Of a stretch of DNA of 48,493 bases, positions 25,104 to 34,370 are shown one piece after another. The first letter of the stretch is position 1. Every line of letters starts with the position of its first letter. The notes beneath the pieces are model-generated. The model did not search any database. It had not been told where the DNA came from and was given only the letters and a program-made list of their open reading frames with translations. This DNA is from an uncultured Selenomonadales bacterium. GTDB taxonomy: Bacteria; Bacillota; Negativicutes; Selenomonadales; Selenomonadaceae. Where the stretch lies: contig CAMKFB010000011.1 in assembly GCA_946411735.1 (NCBI GenBank), positions 1-48,493 on the forward strand, read 5' to 3'. A program made the translations under genes and the position numbers.

Positions 25104-25132
25104 TTGACAATCCCCTCCGTCGATTTTAGAAT
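25104..25132 (+). promoter_or_regulatory. Promoter of the surface-sugar gene cluster
   Basis: TTGACA at 25104-25109, 17-base spacer, TAGAAT at 25127-25132. The ATG at 25135 lies upstream of the ribosome site and is not the start of the gene. Confidence 0.8.
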
Positions 25133-25161
25133 GAATGAATGAACAAAGGAGGCTGAGCCGA

Positions 25162-27279
25162 TTGAATTATATCATTGTCCAGGCCGGCGGACGCGGCAGC
25201 CGCATGGAAATCTTGACGCGCAACAAGCCGAAGGCGCTCGTGCCGGTCAACAATCTGCCGATGATCTTTCACCTCTTCCGCAAATATCCCGACGCAAAAT
25301 TCATCGTGATCGGCGATTACAAATCTGATGTGCTCGAGAGGTATCTGTCGACCTTCGCGACCGTCGACTATCAGCTGATCCGATCCGCCGGTCATAAAGG
25401 AACCTGCGCCGGTCTCAGTGCTGCACTCGAGCGCATTCCCGATGGTGAGCGTTTTATGTTCATCTGGTGCGATCTGATTCTGCCCGCCGAGTGCATCATC
25501 CCCAACTCCGATCGAAACATTATCGGCATCTCGAAAGATTTTTCGTGCCGTTGGAGTTATGCCGACGACAAATTTGCCGAGACGCGCTCCTCCGAGCATG
25601 GCGTCGCCGGGCTGTTTGTTTTCAACGATAAAAAATTTATTGAGGACGTTCCCGCTGACGGCGAGTTCGTTCGTTGGCTTCAATCGAAAAACTTTACATT
25701 CGAGGAACTGCCGCTCTTCGGCACGAAGGAGTACGGCATTTACAGCGAGTGGAGCAAGTTGCCGCGTATGCGCTGTCGACCGTTCAATCGCATCGACATC
25801 GAGGGCGATCGGATTTTCAAGTACGGCATCGACGATCAGGGGCGCAAACTTGCCGTCCGTGAAGTCGCGTGGTACAAAAAAATCCAAGGCATGGAGTTCA
25901 AAAACATCCCGACAATTTACGGTTACGAGCCGCTGTCGATGGAACTGATCGACGGCAAAAACATCTACGAGTACTCATATATCCCCGACGATCGCAAGAA
26001 AATCATTCTGCAGGAGATCATTTCGTGCCTGAAGGACGTTCACGCGCTCGGCTCCGTCGCCTCCGACCGTCAAAGCTACTATGACGCGTACATCGGCAAG
26101 ACTTTCGATCGATTGAAGAAGGTGCGCGGGTTGGTTCCCTTCTCCGATCAGCCGACCATCACGATCAACGGCAAGGTCTGCAGAAACATTTTTTATCATC
26201 GCGACGAGGTCGAGCGGCTTGTGATGCAATACATGCCGAAGGAGTTTCAACTGATCCACGGCGATTGCACCTTCTCGAATATGATGCTCCGCCACGATAC
26301 CGAGCCGGTCTTGATCGATCCGCGCGGATATTTCGGCACGACGGAGTTTTACGGCGACGCCGCCTACGATTGGGTCAAGCTGTATTATTCGCTCTACAGC
26401 AATTACGATCAATTCAATCTCAAGCGGTTCACGCTCGAGATCAACGACGAGGATGTCAAGCTCGAGATCGCGTCCAACAATTGGGAGGCGATGGAGCCGG
26501 AGTTCTTCCGCTTGCTCGAGGGCGAAGTGACGCCTCGTCGAATGAAACTTTTGTTGGCGATCATCTGGCTGTCGCTGACGACGTACGCGTGGGAGGATTA
26601 CGATTCGATCTGCGGCGCGTTCTATCAGGGGCTCTACATTCTCGAGGATGCGCTGAGCATGGAGAGCGCCTACGGCTACTTCGATCAAAACATGCGCGAG
26701 CTTGAGTCGGCATTGCATTCGATATCGGCATCTCAAATGGAAAATCTGATCGCGGATTGCCAATCGACGCTCGAAGACGGACATAAAATCATCGTGAGCG
26801 GGCTGGGCAAAAACGTTCCGATATGCGAAAAATTTGTCGGCACGATGCTTTCGATGGGCTTCGACGCCAATTTCCTGCACACAAATTCGGCGGTGCACGG
26901 CGACATGGGAATGATCCGCGCGGGCGATCTCGTCATCATTCTGACCAAGAGCGGCGCGACGGCGGAGTCGGTTTATCTGTATAATCTGCTCAAGCGGCGG
27001 CGCGGGATCAAAATTTGGCTGTTGACGTTCAAAGATCACAGCCCGCTTGCCGACGTGATCGATCGAAAATTAGTCATCACGCTTGGACATGAGGGCGATC
27101 TGTGGAACATCGTGCCGAACAATTCTACGACGCTCAATCTGATTGTGCTGCAGACGGTAGCGATCGAGCTGTCGAAACGGTTCAAACTGTCGCTCGAGGA
27201 GGATTTCAAACCGAATCATCCGGGCGGCGCGATCGGCGCGGAGCTGTCGCATCTTCAATCCGACGGAGGAATAAAATGA
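25162..27279 (+). CDS. Nucleotidyltransferase / phosphotransferase / SIS isomerase fusion
   Basis: 705 residues from the TTG at 25162, nine bases after AAAGGAGG. Three enzyme-like parts are visible. Residues 1-225: sugar-phosphate nucleotidyltransferase (VQAGGRGSRM and KPKALVPVN at the start). About 225-500: aminoglycoside/choline-kinase-like phosphotransferase with HGDCTFSNMM and LIDPRGYFG as catalytic and metal loops. About 515-705: SIS domain of KpsF/KdsD type (SGLGKNVP, LTKSGATAES, NHPGGAIGAEL), a class that interconverts ketose and aldose 5-phosphates such as ribulose and arabinose 5-phosphate. With the next gene, a HAD phosphatase, the set resembles routes to nucleotide-activated sugars (compare the heptose pathway), here with a different kinase family. 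The product sugar is unknown. Confidence 0.82.
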   Translation: MNYIIVQAGGRGSRMEILTRNKPKALVPVNNLPMIFHLFRKYPDAKFIVIGDYKSDVLERYLSTFATVDYQLIRSAGHKGTCAGLSAALERIPDGERFMFIWCDLILPAECIIPNSDRNIIGISKDFSCRWSYADDKFAETRSSEHGVAGLFVFNDKKFIEDVPADGEFVRWLQSKNFTFEELPLFGTKEYGIYSEWSKLPRMRCRPFNRIDIEGDRIFKYGIDDQGRKLAVREVAWYKKIQGMEFKNIPTIYGYEPLSMELIDGKNIYEYSYIPDDRKKIILQEIISCLKDVHALGSVASDRQSYYDAYIGKTFDRLKKVRGLVPFSDQPTITINGKVCRNIFYHRDEVERLVMQYMPKEFQLIHGDCTFSNMMLRHDTEPVLIDPRGYFGTTEFYGDAAYDWVKLYYSLYSNYDQFNLKRFTLEINDEDVKLEIASNNWEAMEPEFFRLLEGEVTPRRMKLLLAIIWLSLTTYAWEDYDSICGAFYQGLYILEDALSMESAYGYFDQNMRELESALHSISASQMENLIADCQSTLEDGHKIIVSGLGKNVPICEKFVGTMLSMGFDANFLHTNSAVHGDMGMIRAGDLVIILTKSGATAESVYLYNLLKRRRGIKIWLLTFKDHSPLADVIDRKLVITLGHEGDLWNIVPNNSTTLNLIVLQTVAIELSKRFKLSLEEDFKPNHPGGAIGAELSHLQSDGGIK

Positions 27280-27653
27280 TGAGCACCGAACTCGAGCTGT
27301 CGACGCTCGGACATACTTGGATATTCGATCTCGACGGCACCGTCCTCAAGCACAACGGTTATCGCGAAGGCGGCGATCGAGTGCTCGACGGCGCGAAAGA
27401 ATTTATCTCGAGCATCCCGCCGAAGGATATGATAATCATCGTGACCGCGCGCGAGGAAAAATATCGGGATTTGACGGAGGGATTTTTAAAGGCGAACGGT
27501 ATTCGCTACGACCACATCATCTTCGACGCACCGCATGGCGAGCGGATTTTGATCAACGATCGCAAGCCCGGCATCGAACGGATGAGTATCGGCTTGACGG
27601 TCGAGCGCAACGCTCCGATCGATATAAGAGTCAAAGAAAATCCCGATTTTTGA
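27276..27653 (+). CDS. HAD-family phosphatase, sugar cluster
   Basis: 125 residues from the ATG at 27276 or the ATG at 27279; the start overlaps the stop of the fusion gene. Ribosome site GGAGGA at 27265-27270. Motif I FDLDGTVLKHNGYREGG, motif II IIVTAREEKY, and the late motif LINDRKPGIERM give a small HAD phosphatase without a large cap, similar in size to capsule-cluster phosphatases. Coupled translation with the nucleotidyltransferase-kinase-isomerase suggests it removes a phosphate from the same sugar intermediate. Confidence 0.8.
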   Translation: MMSTELELSTLGHTWIFDLDGTVLKHNGYREGGDRVLDGAKEFISSIPPKDMIIIVTAREEKYRDLTEGFLKANGIRYDHIIFDAPHGERILINDRKPGIERMSIGLTVERNAPIDIRVKENPDF

Positions 27654-27663
27654 GGAGGGAACC

Positions 27664-29589
27664 GTTACGGAAAAGGCTCAACTGCCGCCGAGTGTGCAAC
27701 GTATCTTCGACATGATGACCGATCCAGATAAACTTTATCTGGTAAGTCCGTACCGCCTTGACGATATGATGATGGTCGGTATGTTGGCTCATTCGGTTTT
27801 AAAACGAGCAGGCAAAACTTCAGCTGCACTCATCGTGCAAGACAGCTTTAAAGGTTTTGATGTGAATTTTGAAGGTGTCGATGGAATAACCTACGCCTCG
27901 ACAGAAGACCTGTGGAACTTCCGAAATTATGTTAAGGAACAAAATAAATATGCCGGCGACAATTGGATTTATGCCCACTACCATCTTAACGCGGCGGGTC
28001 GATTAATCTTAGAACGCGGCTTAAATTTTTTGGAGAGCTATAAACGAAATGTCTTCGACTTGCCGCTCTCTGCTTCCATCTGCGCTCCGCGCGTTGAAGA
28101 TATCAGTGACAGTGCAAAAATCAAACTCGGTAACGATTACGTGATTGATCGCGAGCGCACCGTAATTCTTGCGCCGCACTCGCATATGCACAGACCTTTG
28201 AGTATGGAATTTTGGAGAGATCTTATTAATCATCTCAAGGCGGAAGGGTGCATCATCTACACTAACATCGCGCGCAAAGCCGACGGCATTATGGAGCAGC
28301 CTCTCGACGGCACGCTCCCCATGCGCGTTAGTCTCAACGAAATTTATTGGCTCGCCGACAAAGTCAAGTGTATCATCGGGATGCGCAGCGGTCTTTTCGA
28401 TCTGCTCGCATTCTCCAATGCGAAGATTTACTGTATAGCTTATCATAATTATTCCAACGATTTGAAGCGCATACTCCCCGATACTCCGAGCGAAATTCGC
28501 ACGCTGTATTTGGCGGGACCTCATAAGGCTGCCGATTTTCGGAGGTGGGCTATAAAAGCCGAAGACGTATTCACTAGAGAGGTACCGTTGTTCCATTCGC
28601 TGATTGAATCGATCGACGGGGGAGAGGCGAGCAAAGATGATGACATTCCGTCGGAGGCGCCCCATATTTTTGAGATGATGGTCGATCCGAATAAGCTCTA
28701 CATCGTTTGTCCTTATGGCATCGGTGATTTGATCATAATCGGAGGGTTTGCTCATGCGCTGCGAAAAAAATATGGCAAAGACGCGGTCGAAATGATTGTT
28801 CAAGAAAGAATCAAGAGCCTCGATATCGGTTTTGATGACGTCGACGAAATTAAATATATGCCTCGCGAGGAACTCTATGCTTTTCGAGATTACTGCAAAA
28901 GGACGAATCGATATATCGGCGGCAATTATATTTACGGTCATTACGCTCTCAACGAACGGGGACGTCTGATTGCCACGGGTCGACTGAGTTTCTTGGATCA
29001 ATATAAAAATGATATCTGCTACCTGCCGATTGACACGCCGTATCATGCTCCGTCCGTCAAGGATATCAGCGATGAGACAAAAGCAAAACTCCGAACCGAT
29101 TACGTGATTGATAAGGAGCGCACCGTGATCCTCGCGCCCCATGCCAACACATATCGTCCGATGAGCAGCGATTTTTGGCGACGGCTCATCGAAAACCTGC
29201 ATCGAAACGGCGCCGTGGTCTATACGAATGTCGGCAAAAACGTTAAAGGTGAACATGAAGCGTCGCTGGAGGGCACCTTGCCGCTTCATGTGACTCTCAA
29301 CGAAATTTACTGGCTTGCCGATAAAATCAAATGCGTCATCGGATTACGCAGCGGACTCTTTGATTTGCTCGTTTTCTCGAAAGCAACGCTCTTTTGCATG
29401 GCGTACAACAAGTTACAGACCGATTTGAAGGAAATGTTTCCGAACACAAACAGTCGTTGCCGCACAATGTACTTGATGGAATCGGTCGATCCCGAGATCC
29501 TGAGACAGCGGCATGTCAGAGCTGAAGATGTTTTTCCGACTGACGAGATCCTGCTCGAGGAACTGATCAAATCGGTCGAGGCGCTTTGA
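27664..29589 (+). CDS. Tandem-duplicated GT9-like glycosyltransferase protein
   Basis: Two homologous halves of about 310 residues each. Both run through DPxKLYxVxPY, NWIYAHYHLN or NYIYGHYALN, DYVID(R/K)ERTVILAPH, LPxxVSLNEIYWLADKVKC-like and R-SGLFDLL segments. The order and the late R-SGLFDLL stretch recall GT9/heptosyltransferase GT-B folds, but I cannot prove the family. The start is unclear: GAGGAGGGA (27652-27660) is correctly spaced before GTT at 27664, which is not a normal start, and the first usual codon is GTG at 27694. Codons are visibly richer in A/T than neighbours, suggesting transfer. No signal peptide; a cytoplasmic role in surface glycan assembly is inferred. Confidence 0.65.
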   Translation, partial: VTEKAQLPPSVQRIFDMMTDPDKLYLVSPYRLDDMMMVGMLAHSVLKRAGKTSAALIVQDSFKGFDVNFEGVDGITYASTEDLWNFRNYVKEQNKYAGDNWIYAHYHLNAAGRLILERGLNFLESYKRNVFDLPLSASICAPRVEDISDSAKIKLGNDYVIDRERTVILAPHSHMHRPLSMEFWRDLINHLKAEGCIIYTNIARKADGIMEQPLDGTLPMRVSLNEIYWLADKVKCIIGMRSGLFDLLAFSNAKIYCIAYHNYSNDLKRILPDTPSEIRTLYLAGPHKAADFRRWAIKAEDVFTREVPLFHSLIESIDGGEASKDDDIPSEAPHIFEMMVDPNKLYIVCPYGIGDLIIIGGFAHALRKKYGKDAVEMIVQERIKSLDIGFDDVDEIKYMPREELYAFRDYCKRTNRYIGGNYIYGHYALNERGRLIATGRLSFLDQYKNDICYLPIDTPYHAPSVKDISDETKAKLRTDYVIDKERTVILAPHANTYRPMSSDFWRRLIENLHRNGAVVYTNVGKNVKGEHEASLEGTLPLHVTLNEIYWLADKIKCVIGLRSGLFDLLVFSKATLFCMAYNKLQTDLKEMFPNTNSRCRTMYLMESVDPEILRQRHVRAEDVFPTDEILLEELIKSVEAL

Positions 29590-29592
29590 TTC

Positions 29593-29621
29593 TTGCAAGC
29601 GCATTTTTGACGTGATACAAT
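29593..29621 (+). promoter_or_regulatory. Promoter of ispE
   Basis: TTGCAA at 29593-29598, 17-base spacer, TACAAT at 29616-29621 with an extended TG just before it (TGATACAAT). Confidence 0.75.
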
Positions 29622-29654
29622 CGCTCCGAAATTTTTTGATGGAGTGATTTTTTT

Positions 29655-30521
29655 TTGATCACCGAACACGCTCAAGCAAAACTCAATTTGTCGCTCGATA
29701 TCCTCGGCGTCCGCAATGACGGCTTCCACGAAGTCGAGATGATCCTCCAATCGATCACGCTCGCCGACGAAATTTCTTTCGAGCGCTCGACCGTCGATGA
29801 CATTCAAATTACTGTCGAGTCCTCCGAAGTCGAGGGCGCCGATCTCCTTCCTCTCGACGACAACAATCTCGCCGTCAAAGCCGCGCGGATCATCTTCGAA
29901 CGTTACAATCTCGGCGGCGGGCTCAACATCACACTCAAAAAAAATATTCCCATCGGTGCCGGGCTCGCAGGCGGCTCCACCGACGCCGCCGCCGCGCTCC
30001 GCGCCGTCAATCGTCTTTACAACTTGAATCTCTCGAGCGATGCGCTTTGCGATCTCGCCAAAGAAGTCGGCTCCGACGTCCCTTTCTGTATCGAGGGCGG
30101 CACCGCTCTCGCCACAGGGCGCGGTGAACGTCTCACGTATCTCCCGCCGCTTTCGACGATCCCGATCGTGCTCGTCAAACCGCAAGGCTCCGTCGCCACC
30201 GCTTGGGCTTATAAAAATTACGACGCCGATCCCTCGCCCGACCATCCCGACACACTTCAACTTGTCGAGGCAATCAAAATCGGCGACATCAAAGCCGTCG
30301 GCGAACTCATGTTCAATGTGCTCGAGCGCGTCACCGTCAAAATCCATCCGTCGATCGTCAACATCAAACAGCGCTTGATCGACGCGGGTGCCTCCGCCGC
30401 CGTGATGAGCGGCTCCGGTCCGACCGTCTTCGCCTTCGCTCAGTCGCTCGAGCGCGCACAATCGATCGCCGACTCGCTCCACGTGCCCGACGCTCAAATC
30501 TTCGTCACTCAAATCCCTTGA
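29655..30521 (+). CDS. ispE: 4-diphosphocytidyl-2-C-methyl-D-erythritol kinase
   Basis: 288 residues from the TTG at 29655, after GGAGTGA. A GHMP kinase that phosphorylates CDP-methylerythritol in the MEP isoprenoid pathway. Seen: AQAKLNLSLDILGVRNDGFHEVEMILQ-type start (motif with K, N, and the DGxHE turn), the ATP loop PIGAGLAGGSTDAAAA, GSDVPFCIEGG, and the C-terminal AVMSGSGPTVFAF. Length is normal. In many Firmicutes ispE leads a regulator, glmU and prs, as here, but in this window a glycosyltransferase gene intervenes. Confidence 0.96.
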   Translation: MITEHAQAKLNLSLDILGVRNDGFHEVEMILQSITLADEISFERSTVDDIQITVESSEVEGADLLPLDDNNLAVKAARIIFERYNLGGGLNITLKKNIPIGAGLAGGSTDAAAALRAVNRLYNLNLSSDALCDLAKEVGSDVPFCIEGGTALATGRGERLTYLPPLSTIPIVLVKPQGSVATAWAYKNYDADPSPDHPDTLQLVEAIKIGDIKAVGELMFNVLERVTVKIHPSIVNIKQRLIDAGASAAVMSGSGPTVFAFAQSLERAQSIADSLHVPDAQIFVTQIP

Positions 30522-30538
30522 AAGGATTGAAGAACCTT

Positions 30539-32128
30539 ATGCTCAATGATTATGTCCCGAAGGTGCTCGTCGTCGGCGACGAAGAACTTTTTCGCGCCCG
30601 CGTTCATAATGCCCGTCGCTCCGCGCGGATCGTCGGCGTCGCCTCCTTCTTCGGCAAGCTCGACGGTAAGGATTACGACCTCGTAAAAAACAAATCCTTC
30701 GTCCTCGACGGCAAGTTGGTCGAGCTCCCCGCGCTCAAGGCGCTTGTCGATCAAAACGCCTTCGATTACATCGTCTTTATGAATTACAACGAAAATCTCG
30801 TTTTCGCCGGCTTCCTCGCCGCCGCCAATAAAATCATCGCCGCCGACCGCCTCGTCCACATCGATACCTTCGTTCACTGCATCGGCAATAACTTTTTTTC
30901 GTTCAACAATCAGACCGGTCTCTATCGCCTGCTTGTCGCGCAAAAAATTCATTCCCTGCTCGATGTCGATGCCTTCTTCGCCAACGGCGCTCTCTACATT
31001 AAACCGATCTCCGATGCCAATCTCGCAGTCGACGGCATTTTCGATAAGCCCGTCCTGCCGATCTTCACCAACGTTTATTCGCGATATTATCACTCCGTAG
31101 CCGATTGCGCGCTCCGTCATTACGATGCCATCCTGCTCACCGACGAGCGCGATCCCGAATCGATCCTGCTCAAATTCCAAGAGCTCGGGCGTATGACTGA
31201 GACTTTTATCGTGTTCGTCCGAAATAATTCTCCTCTGACCAAGTTCGCCGACGAGGATCGCTGGCCGAAGGATTTTCTTCAGGTCAATTACAATCAAGCC
31301 GTCAACGGGCGCTGGTTCGTCATGCGCAAGGCGCCGCCCAAGGACATCGCCCTCTACGTCGTCACTCATAAAAAATACTCCGTCGCAACGCCCGAGGGCT
31401 ATAAAGCCATTCACGCCGGTCGCGCGCTCGGAGATGATCTCGGCTACGTCGGCGACGATTCCGGTCGAAACATTTCCGATCTCAATCCCTACCTCAACGA
31501 GATGACCGCCGCCTACTGGATTTGGAAGAACACCTCTCACGATGTCGTCGGCATCTCGCATTACCGCCGCTTTTTCAGCAATCAGCCTTCGCGCGTCTTC
31601 GATCCCAAGCACATCATTACTCGCGACCAAGTCGTCGGCATTCTCCGCTCGTTCGATATGATCGTCGCGCTCGAGGACAATTATTCCTACAATCAGTACG
31701 GCTTCCTCATCCATGACGTCGGCGCCCATATCGCCAACTCCGCCGCCGCCGTCACCAAGACGATGATGTCGATTTATCAGCCCGATTACGTTGACGTGTT
31801 CGACTTCGTGATGTGCAACAGCGCCATGTTCCGCTGCAATATGATGATCACGCGCAAGCACGTCTTCGACGCGTACTGCGAATGGCTGTTCTCGTTCTTG
31901 CTGCCGGCGCGCGAAACTTTTATGAGTACGGCGCCGCTCGACAAGATGAGCGTCAATCAGAAGCGCATCTTCGGATATCTTGCCGAGCGGATGATGAATA
32001 TTTGGCTGCTCAAAAATAATTTGCGGCTCAAGGAGCTGCCGATCATAGAGAATATCGACAAGCCCAAACCGAAATTGGAGCAACCGTCGGAGCAACCGAA
32101 CAATGATGACACAACCGAAGGAGAATGA
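30539..32128 (+). CDS. Glycosyltransferase with C-terminal DUF4422 domain
   Basis: 529 residues from the ATG at 30539; AAAGGA lies 12 bases before it, and the nearer TTG at 30527 is too close. The N-terminal 270 residues (VLVVGDEELFRARV, DYIVFMNYNE, AANKIIAADR) look like a nucleotide- or sugar-processing domain that I cannot name. From about 275 a DUF4422-type glycosyltransferase region begins: ALYVVTHKKYSV, DDSGRNISDLNPYLNEMTA, AYWIWKN, VGISHYRRFF, and later FRCNMMITRK, CEWLFSFL. Such domains occur in capsule and LPS clusters. Its stop overlaps the next gene's ribosome-site region, so it is cotranscribed with gntR. Confidence 0.8.
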   Translation: MLNDYVPKVLVVGDEELFRARVHNARRSARIVGVASFFGKLDGKDYDLVKNKSFVLDGKLVELPALKALVDQNAFDYIVFMNYNENLVFAGFLAAANKIIAADRLVHIDTFVHCIGNNFFSFNNQTGLYRLLVAQKIHSLLDVDAFFANGALYIKPISDANLAVDGIFDKPVLPIFTNVYSRYYHSVADCALRHYDAILLTDERDPESILLKFQELGRMTETFIVFVRNNSPLTKFADEDRWPKDFLQVNYNQAVNGRWFVMRKAPPKDIALYVVTHKKYSVATPEGYKAIHAGRALGDDLGYVGDDSGRNISDLNPYLNEMTAAYWIWKNTSHDVVGISHYRRFFSNQPSRVFDPKHIITRDQVVGILRSFDMIVALEDNYSYNQYGFLIHDVGAHIANSAAAVTKTMMSIYQPDYVDVFDFVMCNSAMFRCNMMITRKHVFDAYCEWLFSFLLPARETFMSTAPLDKMSVNQKRIFGYLAERMMNIWLLKNNLRLKELPIIENIDKPKPKLEQPSEQPNNDDTTEGE

Positions 32129-32821
32129 ATGACAATGCCGAATGAAACCGGACCGCGGCTGGAGCCGATCAACTTGGACACTTATCAACCGTTGCGCGAA
32201 GTGATTTGCGAGTCGCTGCGCAACGCCATCAAAAACGGCAAGCTCAAGCCCGGGGAACGGCTGATGGAGGTGCAATTGGCGGAGGAGCTTGGGATCAGTC
32301 GGACGCCGGTGCGCGAGGCGATCCGCAAGCTCGAGCAGGAGGGCTATGTGATCATGCTGCCGCGGCGCGGAACATACGTGTCGAGCGTGTCGGTGCATGA
32401 TGTGCAGGAGATTTTCGAGATTCGGACGGCGCTTGAAAAACTCTCGACGGGATTGGCGGCGCGTCGGATCGAGAATGAGGAGCTCGAACAGCTTCAAAAA
32501 TTGCTGACGAAGATCGAGGGCTATATCGAGAAACACGACATTGACAACATCGTCAAGACGGATATCGAGTTTCACGATTTGCTCTACAAGGTGAGTCGCA
32601 ACGAGCGGCTGTCGGGGATCATCAGCAATCTGAAGGAGCAACTGTCGCGGTTTCGGACGCTGTCGATGTCATATCCGGGGCGGCTCGAGGAGACGCTCGA
32701 GGAGCATCGGGAGATGGTCGAGGCGATCGCGTCGGGCGACGTGGAGGCGGCGCGCGAGGCGGCGGAGCGTCATATGGTGCGCGCCGAGGAAACTCTGTTG
32801 AAAGCGATGCGAGAACAATAA
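32129..32821 (+). CDS. GntR/FadR-family transcriptional regulator
   Basis: 230 residues from the ATG at 32129, after AAGGAG. N-terminal winged helix (about 20-85) with the family hallmark LAEELGISRTPVREAIRKLEQEGYV and the wing LPRRGTYV. The C-terminal all-helical FCD ligand domain (about 90-230) shows EIRTALEKLSTGLAA, D-x-x-FH near DIEFHDLLY, and HREMVEAIASGDVEAA with a histidine-containing metal or ligand site. The effector is unknown. It lies where purR or a small regulator is found in the ispE-glmU-prs order of other Firmicutes. Confidence 0.93.
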   Translation: MTMPNETGPRLEPINLDTYQPLREVICESLRNAIKNGKLKPGERLMEVQLAEELGISRTPVREAIRKLEQEGYVIMLPRRGTYVSSVSVHDVQEIFEIRTALEKLSTGLAARRIENEELEQLQKLLTKIEGYIEKHDIDNIVKTDIEFHDLLYKVSRNERLSGIISNLKEQLSRFRTLSMSYPGRLEETLEEHREMVEAIASGDVEAAREAAERHMVRAEETLLKAMREQ

Positions 32822-32839
32822 AATTTGGGGAGGCTGACG

Positions 32840-34198
32840 ATGGATTTAATCACAATAATATTGGCGGCGGGCAAGGGCACGCGAATGAAATCCGACCTGC
32901 CGAAGGTGCTGCACAAAGTTTGCGGCAAGCCCATGCTGCAACACGTCATCGATGCCGCAAAGGGCGTGGGCTCGACGCGGGAGCTGGTGGTGATCGGCTC
33001 GGGCGCGGAGCTCGTCCGCCAATCGATCGCCGATGTCGAATTCGTAATGCAGACCGAACAACTCGGCACGGGGCATGCCGTCCTTTGCACTCGAGATGCA
33101 CTCGCGGGAATCGACGGGACGGTTTTGATACTTTGCGGCGACACTCCGCTGCTCACGACCGAAATGCTCTCGAGACTCGTCGAAGAACACTCGAAAGCTG
33201 CCGTCAAGGCGACGGTGCTGACGGCGATGATGCCCGATGCCGCCGGCTACGGTCGGATCATCCGTGCGGAGGACGGCGCCGTCGAGAAAATAGTCGAGCA
33301 CAAAGACGCCACCGAGGACGAGCTCAAAATTTGCGAGGTCAACACCGGCATTTATTGTTTCGATCTCAAAACGCTTTTCGCCGCGCTCGAGCAGGTCACC
33401 AACGATAACGCGCAGGGCGAATATTATCTGACGGATGTGCTCGAGATCATTCGGCGGGGCGGCGATAAGATCAATGCGGCAATCGCCGAAGACTTCACTG
33501 AGACGCTCGGGATCAATTCGCGTCAACAATTGGCGGTCGCCGAAAAAATTCTCCGCCGTAGAAAGAACGATCGATTGATGTCCGAGGGCGTGACGTTGAT
33601 GGATCCGTCGAGCACATTCATCGATGCCGACGTCGAGATCGGGCGCGACACGGTGATTTATCCGTTTACTTGGATCGAGGGCGCGACGAAGATCGGCGCG
33701 GGTTGCACGCTCGGTCCGAACAGTCGGTTGCAGAATGTGACGATGGGCGATCGAGTGACGGCGCAATTTATCTACGCGCACGATTGCGAGATCGGCGACG
33801 AGGTGACGATAGGTCCTTACGTCCACATCCGCCCCGGCACGAAAATCTCATCGAAGGTCAAAATCGGCAACTTCGTCGAGATCAAAAACTCCAACATCGG
33901 CGTCAGCTCGAAACTGCCGCACCTTCAATACATCGGCGATTGCGATATGGGCGCGGGCGTCAACGTCGGTTGCGGCACGGTGACGTGCAACTACGACGGC
34001 AAGAAAAAGTTCCGCACGACGATCGGCGACAACGTTTTCGTCGGCTGCAACACAAATCTCGTCGCGCCGGTCGAGGTCGAAGAGGGCGCTTACATCGGCG
34101 CGGGCTCGACCATCACCAAGCGCGTCCCGAAGGATAATCTGGCGATCGCGCGCGCGCGGCAAGTCAACTTCGCCGATTGGGCGGATAAGCGTAAATAA
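32840..34198 (+). CDS. glmU: Bifunctional GlcNAc-1-P uridyltransferase / GlcN-1-P acetyltransferase
   Basis: 452 residues from the ATG at 32840, after GGGGAGG. Makes UDP-GlcNAc for peptidoglycan and LPS. N-terminal pyrophosphorylase with ILAAGKGTRMKSDLPKVLHKV, QLGTGHAV, GDTPLL and NTGIYCF. C-terminal left-handed beta-helix from about 250 with hexapeptides (IGAGCTLGPNSRLQNV, VKIGNFVEIKNSNIG), and GCGTVTCNYDGKKK, the acetyl-CoA and active-site region. Full length. Confidence 0.97.
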   Translation: MDLITIILAAGKGTRMKSDLPKVLHKVCGKPMLQHVIDAAKGVGSTRELVVIGSGAELVRQSIADVEFVMQTEQLGTGHAVLCTRDALAGIDGTVLILCGDTPLLTTEMLSRLVEEHSKAAVKATVLTAMMPDAAGYGRIIRAEDGAVEKIVEHKDATEDELKICEVNTGIYCFDLKTLFAALEQVTNDNAQGEYYLTDVLEIIRRGGDKINAAIAEDFTETLGINSRQQLAVAEKILRRRKNDRLMSEGVTLMDPSSTFIDADVEIGRDTVIYPFTWIEGATKIGAGCTLGPNSRLQNVTMGDRVTAQFIYAHDCEIGDEVTIGPYVHIRPGTKISSKVKIGNFVEIKNSNIGVSSKLPHLQYIGDCDMGAGVNVGCGTVTCNYDGKKKFRTTIGDNVFVGCNTNLVAPVEVEEGAYIGAGSTITKRVPKDNLAIARARQVNFADWADKRK

Positions 34199-34231
34199 AA
34201 CATCTCCGCGCGGAGCCCCGAAGGGATTAGG

Positions 34232-34309
34232 GGGCGCCGCCGACGCAGGGTGGGCACCACTGTCTCTGTCGGGCGCCAACTGCCATGGGTGGGAGCGTCG
34301 GTGGCGCCC
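34232..34309. repeat. Dispersed GGCGCC-ended palindromic element, copy 2
   Basis: Arms GGGCGCCGCCGACGC (34232-34246) and GCGTCGGTGGCGCCC (34295-34309), one G-T-type mismatch. The interior carries AGGGTGGGCA, CTGTC, GGGCGCC and GGGTGGGA as in copy 1. TATAAT at 34313-34318 adjoins its right end upstream of prs. A TCCGCGCGGA palindrome lies at 34205-34214, and GGCGGGTGGGCGGG at 34329-34342. Confidence 0.75.
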
Positions 34310-34370
34310 TAATATAATTTCTTCATTTGGCGGGTGGGCGGGAAAAAATTTTTGGAGAGTGATAGGTACG

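Noticed and set aside
25135..25161. ATG at 25135 as start of the sugar-enzyme fusion
   Set aside because: It falls at the promoter's -10 region and upstream of the AAAGGAGG ribosome site; the TTG at 25162 is well placed.
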